Assembly: GCA_963575745.1 (NCBI GenBank)
Contig: CAUYUJ010014599.1
Location: 301,850 to 365,849 of the forward strand
Direction: 5' to 3'
DNA from: Prorocentrum cordatum
Taxonomy: Eukaryota > Sar > Dinophyceae > Prorocentrales > Prorocentraceae
DNA: 64,000 nt
Positions 29,601 through 39,380 of the stretch are shown here, piece after piece. Both the position numbers and the translations under genes were made by a program. The stretch's first letter is position 1, and each line of letters starts with the position of its first letter. The notes under the pieces are model-generated. The model ran no database searches. It saw nothing but the letters and a program-made list of their open reading frames with translations, and was not told the DNA's origin.

Positions 29601-30500
29601 GCTTTTGCGTAGTGGGGTGTGTTGCGTAGTGTTCGCGCGTGCTTCTGCGTGCTACAGTTGCCAGGGATGTTCGTGCAGGGTGTTCAAGTCACCGTTCGGC
29701 GTGGAGTACTTGCGTAGAGCAATTGCGCAGTACGCTTGTGAAGGGCATTTCGCGCAATGTATTTCGAGTAGCGAATGGGCGTGGTGTTCTTTCGAGTGGA
29801 GGTAACGTTCCGCGTAGTGTGTCCGATCAGTGTGTTTGTGTCATGTTGTGCGTAGTGCTTATGCCTAGTGTTTTTACGTAGTGGTTGTGCGTAGTGTGTT
29901 TGCGCAAAGAAACGATTGCGCGTGGTGTTGTGGCGCCGTGCTTCTGCGTGGATATGTCCGCAGTGTTTTTTGTGTATGGTATTTGCGTCGCCATCTGACA
30001 TGGGATACTTGCGTGGATCGTTGTGAAGTGTACTCGCGTAGTGTGTTTCGCGTAGTGTTTTACGCGTAGCAAATGAACGTAGCGCTGTCGCGTGGAGTTA
30101 GCTTTCCGCGTAGTGTGTGAGTATGTGTGTGTGCTTGCGTGATGTTTTCGCGTCATGCGTTTCCATGGTCGACCCACGAACTCGGAGAGGGATTCAGAAC
30201 TGCGAGGCCTGGGGAGGCAACCCAGTGCCTCAATCAGGCGATGGGCAGTCGCAACGCTGGAGATGTCCTTGGTGACGCTACTGTGCCGAGGGCTGTGTCG
30301 TGCTTCTATGCGCTGTTGGACTGTGTCCACATGACGAGACTGTGCCGAGGGCTGTGTCGTGCCTCTCTATGCTGGAATTGTCCGTGTGACGCTTCTGTGT
30401 CGAGCCGCGAGCACCCTGGAGCACCCTGGGGAGGCTTTGCGTAGTGTTTTGACGTAGTGTGTTTTGCGTAATGTTCTACGTCGTGGTTTACGTAGTGTCC
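29601..30500 (+). repeat. GCGTAGTG satellite, block 3
   Basis: A third higher-order segment at about 30070-30310 (GCGTTTCCATGGTCGACCCA, GGATTCAGAACTGCGAGGCC), then a shorter re-duplication of GTGCCGAGGGCTGTGTCGTG at 30340. A subunit beginning CCGTTCGGCGTGGAGTACTT is also shared by the blocks. Confidence 0.8.
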
Positions 30501-30799
30501 AGTTCGCGTATACATGTGTCTTTCGCCATGATCTTTACAAGTAAGCATAATCGTCGCGCCATGCAAGCATTGGGCCGCATCATATCATCGGAATATCCGA
30601 ATCGAACGAGATCAGGCGGGCCAGAATCGACACCGAAACAGGTCGATCGGATCCCCCTCCTCCTCTGCCTCCTTGCCCCCCTCCTCGCAGCCAGGAACAA
30701 AAAAACAACCCGCCCCAAAGCAACCAGGAAGCTTTTGTATATAAAAAATCCCCCTGGGCAACCTCAAATGGATGACATAACTACCACAAGTCAGACTCA

Positions 30800-30955
30800 C
30801 ACTGCAGAGCTGTAGTCCCAGGAGGAATATTCAAAAATAGCCAAAAAATAGTCTGAGGACGACTTTGGGGCAGTTTTTGACAATTTTTTACTGTGTTTTG
30901 CCCATCGTTAACTTTTCGCCGAAAACCCGCCTGCATGAGGACACGCCCGACCTAA
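30800..30955 (+). mobile_element. TIR-A element, degenerate
   Basis: The right end AAAACCCGCCTGCATGAGGA then CACGCCCGAC-CTAA and the A-rich interior fit the family. The left end is eroded. Confidence 0.6.
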
Positions 30956-31017
30956 GACTCCCGAGAGACGCCCACACGGAAGAAGCACCCCGGAGCACCC
31001 CGTCGACCCTCCTCGCT

Positions 31018-31120
31018 TGGAGGAGGATGAGGAGGAGGAGGAGGAGGAGGAGGAGAAAGATCGATGAGGAGGAGGAGGAGGGGGAGGAGGAGGAGGAGGA
31101 GGGGGAGGGGGTGGGAGGGG
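31018..31120 (+). repeat. AGG microsatellite
   Basis: GGAGGAGGAGGAGGAGGAGG, broken once by AAAGATCGATG. It follows a TIR-A copy after a 60-bp gap. Confidence 0.9.
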
Positions 31121-31323
31121 GAGGGGGAAGGAGCTGGTGACCCCTCCTATGGTGGCGGCCGTCCTCCCAACGACCCCCCCGCGTCGCGGCTTTTCCGCGG
31201 CGCGGCTCTCCCCGGAAGCCTGGGCCCTTCCCCGCGGGCCGGCCCTTCCATCCCTGGGTCGTGTCGTGGCGGTCCTGGGGCCCAGCGGGATGCGGCAGGG
31301 AGGAGTAGATGTATGAGGAACAA

Positions 31324-31583
31324 GAATGGAGGAGGAGGAGAAGGAGGAGGAGGAGGAGGAGGAGGAGGGGGAGGAGAGGAGGAGGAGTAGGAGGGAGAGG
31401 AAGGAGGAGGAAGAGGAGGAGCAGGACGAGGAGGGGAGAGGAGGAGGAGCAGAAGGAGGAGGAGAGAGAGAGGAGGGAAGGCGGAGGAGGAGGAGGAGGA
31501 GGAGGAGGAGGAGGAGGAGGAGGAGGAGGAGGAGGGGTAGGAGGAGGAGGAGGACGAGGAGGAGGAGGACGAGGAGGAGGTCC
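31324..31583 (+). repeat. AGG microsatellite, long
   Basis: About 260 bp of GGA units with AGAGAGAGAGG and GACGAGG variants. Confidence 0.92.
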
Positions 31584-31589
31584 CTGAGA

Positions 31590-32280
31590 GGCCGAACACC
31601 GCACCAGAACCTCCCGCTGCGTCTCTCCCACGACGCAGGCCCTGGCGTGCGGCCCCAGAGGTCCCGACGGCCTCCCCTGGGCCCGTCCTTGCGTGCCCGA
31701 TCCGTGCGTGGTGGCCCCGGGGCCCGACACGCAATCGAGGAAGAGCGCCCGCACTGAACATCGGGGGCGGCAAAGAGGGGGGTGATGACTAGGGGGGCGG
31801 GGGATTTCATGGCGTGGGCCACGATTTGCACCCCCCCCTCTTGGACACCCCCCTCTTGGCCGCCCCCGAAAAAAACACGAAAGCATGTGTAGATCCGCGC
31901 TTGCATCAGTTCTCGACGCTGGCGTGGCTCGCAGGGGGGAAGACGGGGAGCAGAAGGTTTGGGGCTCCTATGGGCCCCCGAATCTGGCCGAAACCAGCTC
32001 GCTCTCCCAGAACGCCAACCGCGGCATTTCAAATTGAATTCGATAGACCAGAATTTCGGCCCGCGCTCATATGTCGCCGCGCCGCTCGTCCTCGACGCGC
32101 CCAAAACGGACGACGCCGACACCACCAGAAACCCACGGCAAGCCCGGTGCCCCGCGCCCCGAGTAGACGGCGCTGGCACCGCGGAACACCTACGGCGAAC
32201 CCACCGCGTCCGAGGCGGCGTTTGCCTTGGTGGCCGCGGCGCCCTCCCCAAGACGAATGGCCGCGCGGAACCTGGGAAAC
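31590..32280. other. Unassigned DNA
   Basis: Contains CCCCCTCTTGGACACCCCCC-type words at 31840 and no recognised gene or family. Confidence 0.35.
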
Positions 32281-32284
32281 CAAA

Positions 32285-32431
32285 AGGTGCCAATACCGCT
32301 GCTCCACGGACCTCTCCCGGGATGCGGTCTGACCCAGATTTCGAGGCGAATCCAGCGGCGGCGACGAGGGCCTCCCAGGAGGCCCCCCAAAAGGAAAAAT
32401 GGGGCAAGGGTGGCGGTATGGTATGGATACC
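32285..32431 (+). mobile_element. TIR-C element
   Basis: AGGTGCCAATACCGCTGCTC to GTGGCGGTATGGTATGGATA-CC. A second right-end fragment lies at 32695-32730. Confidence 0.8.
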
Positions 32432-32454
32432 CCTGCCTCCTCCGAGAACCAGCG

Positions 32455-32517
32455 ACGCGACGACACATCTCGCTGGAGCTCTGGCGTCTGGGCCGTGGCA
32501 CTGCCGTCGCGGATGCC
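32455..32517 (+). repeat. About 60-bp direct repeat, copy 1
   Basis: GCGACGACACATCTCGCTGG then AGCTCTGGCGTCTGGGCCGT. The second copy is at 32929. Confidence 0.85.
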
Positions 32518-32694
32518 ATGACAATGGACACTTTAACAGTCCGATCATCGAATTAAAACTGTGTTTAAAGTGTAGGAACAATGTCCCGGAAATGTTTGAA
32601 ACCTGGTTTTTACATGTTGAAAACATGTTTAACACAAATTTTAGACATCTGGAAATTATTTGGCAACATGCTTCCTCTCCACTGATCGTCCTCC

Positions 32695-32730
32695 ACGAGG
32701 CAAGGGTGGCGGTGTCGTATGGGTACCTGT
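32695..32730 (+). mobile_element. TIR-C right-end fragment
   Basis: GGCAAGGGTGGCGGTGTCGT then ATGGGTACC, a solo terminus just before a TIR-H element. Confidence 0.6.
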
Positions 32731-32756
32731 CTGCCTCCCCTGAGAATGACTACCTA

Positions 32757-32905
32757 CCAGACCACCCCAACCCAACCCGAAGACCCCGATTTCGGGTTGG
32801 GGGGGGTACGGGTTCCAATATGTGTTTTTTCAATGTTCCCCGAACCCCCCCCCACTGGAAATGGAGGGCAAATTGAAGCCTTCGGGTTGGGTTGGGGTGG
32901 TTTGG
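32757..32905 (+). mobile_element. TIR-H element
   Basis: Same 26-bp inverted arms and the same interior as 5439-5591, with few differences. This suggests recent movement. Confidence 0.88.
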
Positions 32906-32928
32906 TGGGTGGTGAGAGAAGCAACGGC

Positions 32929-32987
32929 GCGACGACACATCTCGCTGGAGCTCCGGCGTCTGGGCCGCGGCACCGCCGCGGCGGCCC
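32929..32987 (+). repeat. About 60-bp direct repeat, copy 2
   Basis: GCGACGACACATCTCGCTGG then AGCTCCGGCGTCTGGGCCGC. The pair encloses about 410 bp including a TIR-H element. Confidence 0.85.
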
Positions 32988-33102
32988 CGCGGGGCGGGCC
33001 CGCTGCGCCACGGCAGCAGGGGGGCGCCTTCCGCGCCCGGGCCGGCGGCGCGCGGCCGCGGCCCGACGGCCAGCAGCAGCTGGCGCAAAAAGTTGGGCGT
33101 TC

Positions 33103-33389
33103 CTCCTCCTCCTTTTCCCTTCCTCCTCCTCCGCCTCCGCCTCCGTCTCCGCCTCCGCCTCCTCCTTCTCAATCCTCCTCCTCCTCCTCCTCCTCCTCCT
33201 CCTCTTCCTCCTCCTCCTCCTCCTCCTCCTCCTCCTCTTCTCCTCCTCCTCCTCCTCTCCTCTCCTCCTCCTCCTCCTCCTCCTCCTCCTCCTCCTCCTC
33301 CTCCCCCTCCACAACCACTTCCTCCTCCTCCTCCTCCTCCTCCTCCTCCTCCTCCTCCTCCTCCTCTTCCTCCTCGTCCTCCTCCTCCC
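33103..33389 (+). repeat. CCT microsatellite, long
   Basis: About 285 bp of TCC units with GCCTCCGCCTCCGTC at the start and one ACAACCACT break. Confidence 0.92.
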
Positions 33390-33435
33390 ATAGGGGGGGC
33401 TCGTGGTTCCGTGGCGACTCCGCAGGTGCCCCCTC

Positions 33436-33610
33436 GAGCCGAAGAGACAAATCACGACGGGAAGCCTTCGGCCACGTTCGGGGCACATCCCGGGGGCCCG
33501 CGCCCCCGTCCGCGGGGCCGTCGAACAGCGGCCCCGGGAAGAAACGACGTCCTCGGGGAACGGGCGAAGACCTCGGGAGATGAAAAATCATGGCGGCGGG
33601 GGTCTGGCTC
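33436..33610 (-). mobile_element. TIR-B element
   Basis: CAAATCACGACGGGAAGCC, CGCGGGGCCGTCGAACAGCG, GAAGACCTCGGGAGATG and ATGGCGGCGGGGGTCTGG are ordered as a minus copy. Confidence 0.65.
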
Positions 33611-33619
33611 TCTGGGCTT

Positions 33620-33808
33620 TCCAGGTGGGGTCGGAATGGATGGGGTCGGGGAGCCGGGCCGCATCTCCGATGCATCGGCGACGCGTCTCGATGTGCAGCC
33701 AAATTTGCTTCACGTCGACGTCGACGACGTCGCTGATTCATCGCCGATGCATCGGCAATGCGGAACGATCATCCGACCTCATCGGCCCCGACCCCATCTA
33801 GGGGGCCT
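33620..33808 (+). mobile_element. TIR-I element
   Basis: GGTGGGGTCGGAATGGATGG to CGACCCCATCTAGGGGGCCT, with GATGCATCGGCGACG and CACGTCGACGTCGACGACGT inside. Confidence 0.78.
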
Positions 33809-33844
33809 CTAAACTCAGGGGACCACCCCATGCCATCTTGATGC

Positions 33845-33945
33845 GTGCTGGCAATCGACGCCAACCGACGCTAATCGGCGCTGGTCGAAGCTAACTCGCC
33901 GCCAGTCGGCGCTAAATCGGCGCTCCCTCATCGACTTTCAGACGC
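33845..33945 (+). repeat. ATCGACGCTA short tandem repeat
   Basis: CAATCGACGCCAACCGACGC, TAATCGGCGCTGGTCGAAGC and TAAATCGGCGCT: units of 10-12 bp. Confidence 0.75.
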
Positions 33946-34057
33946 CGAGGCACGCCAGTGCACCGGAAAACACCACTGCGAGGACACACAGGGCCCTGGA
34001 CAAGGCTCCCGCCGATTTGCAACCGAAGATCATGGGGAGGAGGGGGCAAGAGCGCTC

Positions 34058-34224
34058 GGGTGTTGCTAGAAGTGTCCCTGGCCCAAGGTCCCCCCAGCAT
34101 TCTCGGGGTGGCCCAGTGGCCTCCCCGGCGCTCCTCACGAGGCCCAGGGGGTCCCAAGGGCTCCAGACTGGGGCGAAAAGCTGGGGGCACCTTGGGCCAG
34201 GGGCACTTCTTCTAGCAACACCCG
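34058..34224. mobile_element. TIR-J element
   Basis: GGGTGTTGCTAGAAGTGTCC-CTGGCCCAAGGT and ACCTTGGGCCAGGGGCACTT-CTTCTAGCAACACCC. Second copy, with a different interior from 22711. Confidence 0.85.
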
Positions 34225-34225
34225 A

Positions 34226-34650
34226 AGCGTGTCGAGGACACGCTGCCGTTGCTCGCCCGTCCGCGTGGTACTCTTGCGCTTCTTTCTTGCCCGACGGCCC
34301 GGCGGTTCTCCGCCCGTGGGAAGCGCCGAGACGGGGTGCCCCACGGCGGCCCGGCGCGCCACTGTGCTGCTGCCTTGAGAGCCCCGAGGCCAGGATGCCA
34401 CTCCCAGGGGAAACTCAGAGGTCGACTGTACGCCAGAGTGCGTGTGTTCTTCGCCACCGGGTTACTGCCGAAGGCGTCCCTTTGCAAGAGCTTCGGCTTC
34501 GGCACCGCCTGCATCCGAGGTTATGCCTCCTCTCGGCCTCGCTCTGAGGCTCCGCCGCTTCCTCCCTCCTCTTCTTACTTCAAGCTTCGCGCGGCCCGCT
34601 TAGCTTCGACCGGAAGAGGTGCGCTCTCGACCCGCGGATCTAAACCCCAA
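34226..34650. other. Unassigned DNA
   Basis: GC-rich with a short imperfect palindrome CGTGTCGAGGACACG at 34228. No gene recognised. Confidence 0.35.
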
Positions 34651-34658
34651 AAAAGTAA

Positions 34659-34823
34659 GCAAGAGTGACCCCGGGTAAGAGTGACCTTTGGTGCGCGGAC
34701 TAGGGGGGCGCAGTGTGGCCAAATCCGAGCGCGCAAGCAGCCGCTGTCGCATCGCGCCCAGCGATCGGGGGGACCCAGATGAGCCCGCACCAAAAGTCAC
34801 TCCGGCGAAGGGTCACTCTTGCG
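34659..34823. mobile_element. Single TIR element (GCAAGAGTGACCC ends)
   Basis: GCAAGAGTGACCCCGGGTAA-GAGTGACCTTTGGTGCG and CGCACCAAAAGTCACTCCGG-CGAAGGGTCACTCTTGC are inverted arms of about 37 bp. Confidence 0.85.
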
Positions 34824-34834
34824 CATACTCGAAG

Positions 34835-34979
34835 AGGTACCGGCACCGCTACTCCCTAGACCTCTCCCGTGTTGCGTTCTGACCAGAACTGTGAAACGAA
34901 ACCAGCCTTGGCGAAGAGGGTCTCCCAGGGGGCCCAAAAGACTGGAGAACTATAGGGAAGAGTGGCAGTATGGGTACCT
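34835..34979 (+). mobile_element. TIR-C element
   Basis: AGGTACCGGCACCGCTACTC to AGTGGCAGTATGGGTACC. It starts 12 bp after the end of another TIR element (34659-34823). Confidence 0.82.
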
Positions 34980-35207
34980 CTTCCTCCTCTGACTGCTGGG
35001 AAGTCCTGTTCGCCACAACGAGGCAAGGCCTATGACGCCTGATAAGGGGGCCACAAGACCGGATCGGGCCGCATCGAAAGCAAGATTGAGCCGAACTGGG
35101 CCGGCTTACGCGGGACTGGGGGGGATCAGGCAGGATGCGACGGGATTCTGAAGATTCGGCTGGTCATGGACCGCGGGCTGGCTCGCCCTCCTCCTCGGGG
35201 GCAGCTC

Positions 35208-35212
<5 letters not shown>

Positions 35213-35251
<39 letters not shown>
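35213..35251 (+). repeat. GTC microsatellite
   Basis: GTCGTCGTCGTCGTCGTCGT, pure. Confidence 0.92.
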
Positions 35252-35252
<1 letters not shown>

Positions 35253-35559
35253 CTCACTTAGCACACAGCGCCGGTGCTGCACGTAGCCTCCCAGGAATTG
35301 AACCCTTGAAAGGCCGGGCGGGGGTCGGAGCAGAGAAGGCCCCAGGCACCCCGAGGTCTTGAGAGAAGCCTCGGGGCGGAGGCCTTCCCAGGGTCGTCCG
35401 AGAGGGGGGCGCCCAAGAGGGGGGGCTCGCGAGCATCGAAGGTCCCAGGCACCCAAGGTTTTGAAAGAAGTCTCGGGGGGGGCTTTCTCGGGGGCGTCCA
35501 AGAAGGGGGCGTCCAAGAGGGGCCGAAGCATGTGCGCGGCCCGAAGGGGCCTAAGAGAC

Positions 35560-36178
35560 GTCGTGCGCAATTGAAGGCAAGGACCTGCCCGTCTGCACAA
35601 TCCGCACCACCGAGATCTCCGGCGTTGAAACACGATGGTGATACCTCGGGCAGGGCGGCAAGGGCCGCAACCATATCCAGCTTCCAGATCTCAGCAGCCT
35701 CGCGACTCCAAGATACCGAGTGCAGCAAAATTCCAAGGGACCTCCCGGCAGACGCAGTAGCTAGAAAAAAAACGGCCGCGCTGATGCCAACGCTCTCTTT
35801 TCGTAGCCTCTTGGCCCAGTAGAAACTGAGCCGATTCCCGCCCCAAGGCTGAGCACCTGAGCGCACCAGTTCGCCAGAAGCTGCCACAGAACTCTGCAAC
35901 ATCTGCCAGGACCCCGTGGGCGGGGTAGAAAAAACTTCGAGCACAACACCTGGCTGAATCCGTGAAGCCATCTTGCGAAAACGTGTCAGGTCTTCCAATA
36001 ACGTAGCAAAGCAGCTGTCGCTGCAATCGATGTGTAAAACAATTGAATGGAAACCCGAGTAGCGTAGCCCATGACTGCACAAAAGTCCTGATCAGCACGC
36101 GGCCCCCAGCCAAGATGCAGAATATACGGCTGGGCTTGGGCGGCACTAGGAACTGAGAGTACAGGTCGCGCAGGGAGC
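35560..36178 (-). pseudogene. Retroelement C-terminal domain fragment, copy 2
   Basis: Frames 36306-35986 and 36082-35258 together carry AQPYILHLGWGPRADQDF (a 'LHLFSG-RR-GD' type start) and then VVLEVFSTPPTGSW, PWGGNRLSFYWAKRLRKES and REAAEIWKLDMVAALAALPE. It is homologous to the plus-strand fragment at 13120-13690 and follows the zinc-finger region in the expected order. The PPC-type position reads TPPT, so the putative catalytic Cys is lost here too. Similarity ends near 35560, where GC-rich minisatellite sequence begins. Confidence 0.6.
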
Positions 36179-36694
36179 TCATGCGGGTACTCGACTGTAG
36201 GTGGGGCTGGCCTGTCGTCGACCACGGCAGCCTGCCTGGTACCCGGGCGTGTAGGGGCCAATCGGCGCGGATGATTGTAACCCCTGCTTCCGTTGCTCCT
36301 TTGCACGCCGGCAATCCTCGATGCGGTAGGCCGTCACCATCTCGATGTCAAGTGGTTGGGCGCGTGCCACAAGGCACCTGAGACACGCTCCAGTTGGTCG
36401 TCCAAGATGTCCGAGGAGGCCAGCACAATCTGAGAAGACTGCAGTACAACATGGGCACGCGCTTTCTTCCACAAAAAACGGAGCAGCATCATTGGGTTGA
36501 CGAATGATCGTCCAATGCCCGCGGCATCCAGATACAGTTAAACATGTGTTGTTACATTCGTAACAAAATAAACCAACATGATCTTGTCCAGCCTCTGGAT
36601 CTGTCGGAAGGAACCGAGGAAATACTTGTTTGGCTCTCCTCAGGGAAAAAGAATTCCTAATACTATCAAACTGTTTCCAGTGAGTACACCCCAT
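36179..36694 (-). pseudogene. LINE-like element, Cys/His zinc-finger region
   Basis: This 171-residue frame is downstream of the RT fragment on the same strand. It contains LFCYECNNTCL and then ACPCCTAVFSDCAGLLGHLG with ACLRCL following, giving CxxC pairs and a downstream His as in the nucleic-acid-binding fingers found C-terminal to RT in many non-LTR elements. The stretch 36700-36930 between it and the thumb is not convincingly coding. The order RT, zinc finger, C-terminal domain on one strand supports a single decayed element. Confidence 0.6.
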
Positions 36695-36933
36695 GCTTTC
36701 GCATGAAACGCATACAGGTTTCCCGACGCATACTTAATCCAGGTAGCCAGTCCAGCGCGATCGCCAGGATGTGCGCCAGGGCCTTCTATTCAACTTTATC
36801 CATCTAAAATCGTCGGCAACTAGCTCGAACCAGGAGCCCTCAATGCCGATGGTTGCGTCCAGGATAAGCTTCAGGGTGGGAGAAACCGACTGCAAGAGAC
36901 GCGCCACGTATCTAAACCTTCGATATCTCTGGA
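36695..36933 (-). other. Degenerate linker within the LINE remnant
   Basis: This lies between the thumb segment and the zinc finger. Base composition resembles its neighbours and there is no repeat, but all minus frames are interrupted. It is probably decayed ORF2 sequence. Confidence 0.4.
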
Positions 36934-37640
36934 CTAATGTTCCATCCTGCCCGCCAATACTAACACCTCACGGTCAATGGTGCGTTCTTGGGTAGCTGCG
37001 GAATGTAGCTTCTTGCTCGCAACACAGTGCCCAGATAAAAGAAACTTGTTAATATTATTTATAATGGTGGCTGACAGCTTGTCGCATGTCTCCGCCTGGA
37101 AGAAGAAATGTGTACTACAAAGCGCGTCGGCGTACTTCAGCTTGCCGTTGGCAGGAATGTTGTACTTGATATATGATGCACGTAGCTTCCGAAACGCTGG
37201 CATGTGTTTTGGTTTCGCCGTGATACTGCTTGGCCCTGGTTCCCATCAGCTGCGCAAATACCGCCAACATGCTTGTATCTCAACCCGATGTGAATGCGAT
37301 AAGTTGACGTCGCGTCCAGAGCCACAGCCTGAATACCAGCAAGTACCCTCCTAGCTGCCAGTGAGCCCGCACCGACGAAAGAAACCACCGCCGCCGTTTT
37401 CCCCATGCCCAGCTGCATTTGAAATCCAGAACCCAGCACACGTTTCCTGAGTTTGCGTCCTAAGCCAGCTATCAGGTCCACAAGGCGGGTCGGGTCATAA
37501 CATGGAGAGCGAAAGCCAAAGTCACCGAACAAAGCGGCATCAGTGACAACTGTACTGTCGTATGCCAAGCTTTGTGGGAACACCTGGTTCGACTCGGTGA
37601 TGCAATCAAACAGGTCGAGGGAGAGGCCAGTTTCTTTCAT
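36934..37640 (-). pseudogene. LINE-like reverse transcriptase fragment, broken
   Basis: The minus-strand frame 37640-37137 holds GFQMQLGMGKTAAVVSF (the 'N-L-x-K-T-E' region after the RT active site in non-LTR elements) and YKHVGG (the YKYLG-like block). An overlapping frame, 37203-36934, continues with YADALCSTHFFFQAETC, which matches the LxxLVxSxLxYGAETW thumb segment. The YxDD catalytic loop is expected near 37530 but reads LFGDFGF, so at most one Asp remains. At least one frameshift separates the two parts. Upstream fingers, palm and endonuclease are absent; the sequence is cut by the CCT array starting at 37654. RT family membership is well supported; subfamily is not assigned. Confidence 0.75.
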
Positions 37641-37653
37641 GTCGTTCTTGATG

Positions 37654-38450
37654 CCTCGTCCTCATCTTCCTCTTCCCGCTCCTCCTCTTCCTCCTCCTCC
37701 TCCTCATCCTCCTCCTCCTGCTCTTCCTCCTCCTCCTGCTCTTCCTCCTCCTCCTCCTCCTCCTCCTCCTCCTCCTCCTCCTCCTCGTCCCCTCAATGAC
37801 GCAATGGAGCGGACCGCTCTCCTGATGAAAGGTGGCGCCTTCGTCCTCCTCCTCCTCCCCCTCCTAGTCCTTCCTCCTCCTCCTCCTCCTCCTCCTCCTC
37901 GTCCTCCTCCTGACTCCTGACGCCGAACGCCTGAAACCTGACGCCTGACGCATGACTCTTCCTCCTCCTCCTCCTCCTCCTTCTCCTCCTCCTCCTCCTC
38001 CTCCCCCTCCTCCATCCTCCAATCCTCCAGATCCTCTTCCAAATTCTTCACGTCCTCCTTTTCTCTCCTCATCCTCCCTCCTCCTCCTCCTCCTCCTCTT
38101 CCTCTTCCTCCCCCTCCTCCTCCCCCCCTCCCTCCTCGTGACCCTCCTCCTCCTTCTCCTCCTCTCTCCTCCTCCTCTCCCTCCTCCTCCTCCTCCTCCT
38201 CCTCCTCCCTCCTCCTCCTCCTCCTCCTCCTTCTCCTCCTCCTCCTCCTCCTCCTCCTCCTACTCCTCTTCCTACTCCTCCTCCTACTCCTCCTCCTCCT
38301 ACTCCTCCTCCTGCTCCTCCTGCTCCTGCTCCTCCTCCTCCTCCTCCTCCTCCTCCTCTTTCTCCTCCGCCTCCTCCTCCTCCTACTCTTTCTCCTGTTC
38401 CTCGTCCTCCTCCTCCCCCTCCTCCTCCTCCTGGCTCCTCATCGTCCTCC
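37654..38450 (+). repeat. CCT microsatellite, largest array in the window
   Basis: Nearly 800 bp of TCC units with CTACTCC, CTGCTCC and CTTCTCC variants. A non-repeat patch at 37793-37850 and an ACGCCTGACGC patch at 37917-37955 interrupt it. It truncates the LINE remnant. Confidence 0.92.
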
Positions 38451-38539
38451 TCCCCTCCCCGAGGGGACGGAGGGGCGGGAAGGACAGCGGGGTGGTGGGG
38501 AGGCGGGGAAGGCAGAAAGGATGGGCCGCCGAAAAGCAG

Positions 38540-38800
38540 TGGCTGGCGAGGAGGCCAGGGGAGGCGAAGGGGGGAGGCGAGAGGGGGGTAGGCGAGGGCG
38601 ACGGCGACGGGGGGAGGCGAGAGCGGGAGGGGCTGAGGCGAAAGGGAGGAGGCGAGAGGGATACTCAGGGAGGCGAGGGGGGGGAGCCGAGAGAAATACC
38701 CAGGGAGGCGAAGGAGAGGAGGCGAGGAGGGAGGCGAGGGGGGGAGGGAAGCGAGGGGGGGGGGGAAAGGGAGGAGGGGCACAGCAAACCGCAGGAGCGG
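38540..38800 (+). repeat. GGGAGGCGAG minisatellite
   Basis: GGGGGGAGGCGAGAG, GGGAGGCGAGGGGGG and similar words recur at irregular 15-30 bp spacing. Confidence 0.8.
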
Positions 38801-39006
38801 GGCGAGAGGGCAGGACGGCAGAGCGCCGGCAGCCCCCCCCCCCCTCGCGCGAAGCTCCGCGCTCACGCGGGGAGCTCCCTGTACCTCGATCGGGGGGCGG
38901 GGGGGGGGGGGGGGGAAAAAAACACTCCCAGACTGTGCGCGACGGCGCGGTGGCGGGACCTCACCCCACCCTTAGAAGAAGAAAAACTGCACAACCTTGT
39001 TTTGTC

Positions 39007-39118
39007 GGCGCTCCGCGCGGATTTCTTGGATCTGCGCGCGGAGCGCGCCAGGCGCAGCGCCGGAGGCGCCGCCGAATGGACCCAGAGCGCAGATCCAAAC
39101 ACTCCGCGCGGAGCGCCA
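39007..39118. mobile_element. TIR-F snap-back element
   Basis: GGCGCTCCGCGCGGATTTCT-TGGATCTGCGC and GCGCAGATCCAAACACTCCG-CGCGGAGCGCC are inverted repeats, with a second inner palindrome GCGCCGGAGGCGCC. Nearly the whole element could fold into one hairpin. Confidence 0.85.
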
Positions 39119-39186
39119 GACCTTTCGATGTTTGCGGCGCTCTCCATTCTTCGACCCCCCCAACCACGCAAAGCCCACTCGACGAT

Positions 39187-39250
39187 GACCTCCTCCTCCT
39201 CCTCCTCCTCCTCCTCCTCCTCCTCCTGCTCCTCCTCCTCCTCCTCCTCG
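39187..39250 (+). repeat. CCT microsatellite
   Basis: TCCTCCTCCTCCTCC with one CTGCTCC variant. Confidence 0.9.
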
Positions 39251-39313
39251 CCGTCCCTTGTCCCAACCTCCTCGGCGACGGCGGTCGTGCCCAGCCGCGC
39301 GCTGCGTCCACGC

Positions 39314-39380
39314 TGCTGAGTGTGAGGCCCCTAGAAATCCCGTCCCTTTGCCCGGAGCCAGCTTTTCTCTTCCTTCTCCT
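39314..39380 (+). repeat. TIR-B-like fragment, first of a direct pair
   Basis: TGCTGAGTGTGAGGCCCCTA then GAAATCCCGTCCCTTTGCCC and GAGCCAGCTTTTCTC. It is repeated almost exactly at 39535. Confidence 0.65.

Noticed and set aside
30908-32635. 575-codon open frame on the minus strand
   Set aside because: It runs through two AGG arrays and several unrelated elements. Its Ser/Pro/Leu-rich product reflects absence of stops in CCT repeats.
37952-39319. 455-codon plus frame
   Set aside because: CCT array plus GGGAGGCGAG minisatellite plus TIR-F. Low complexity throughout.
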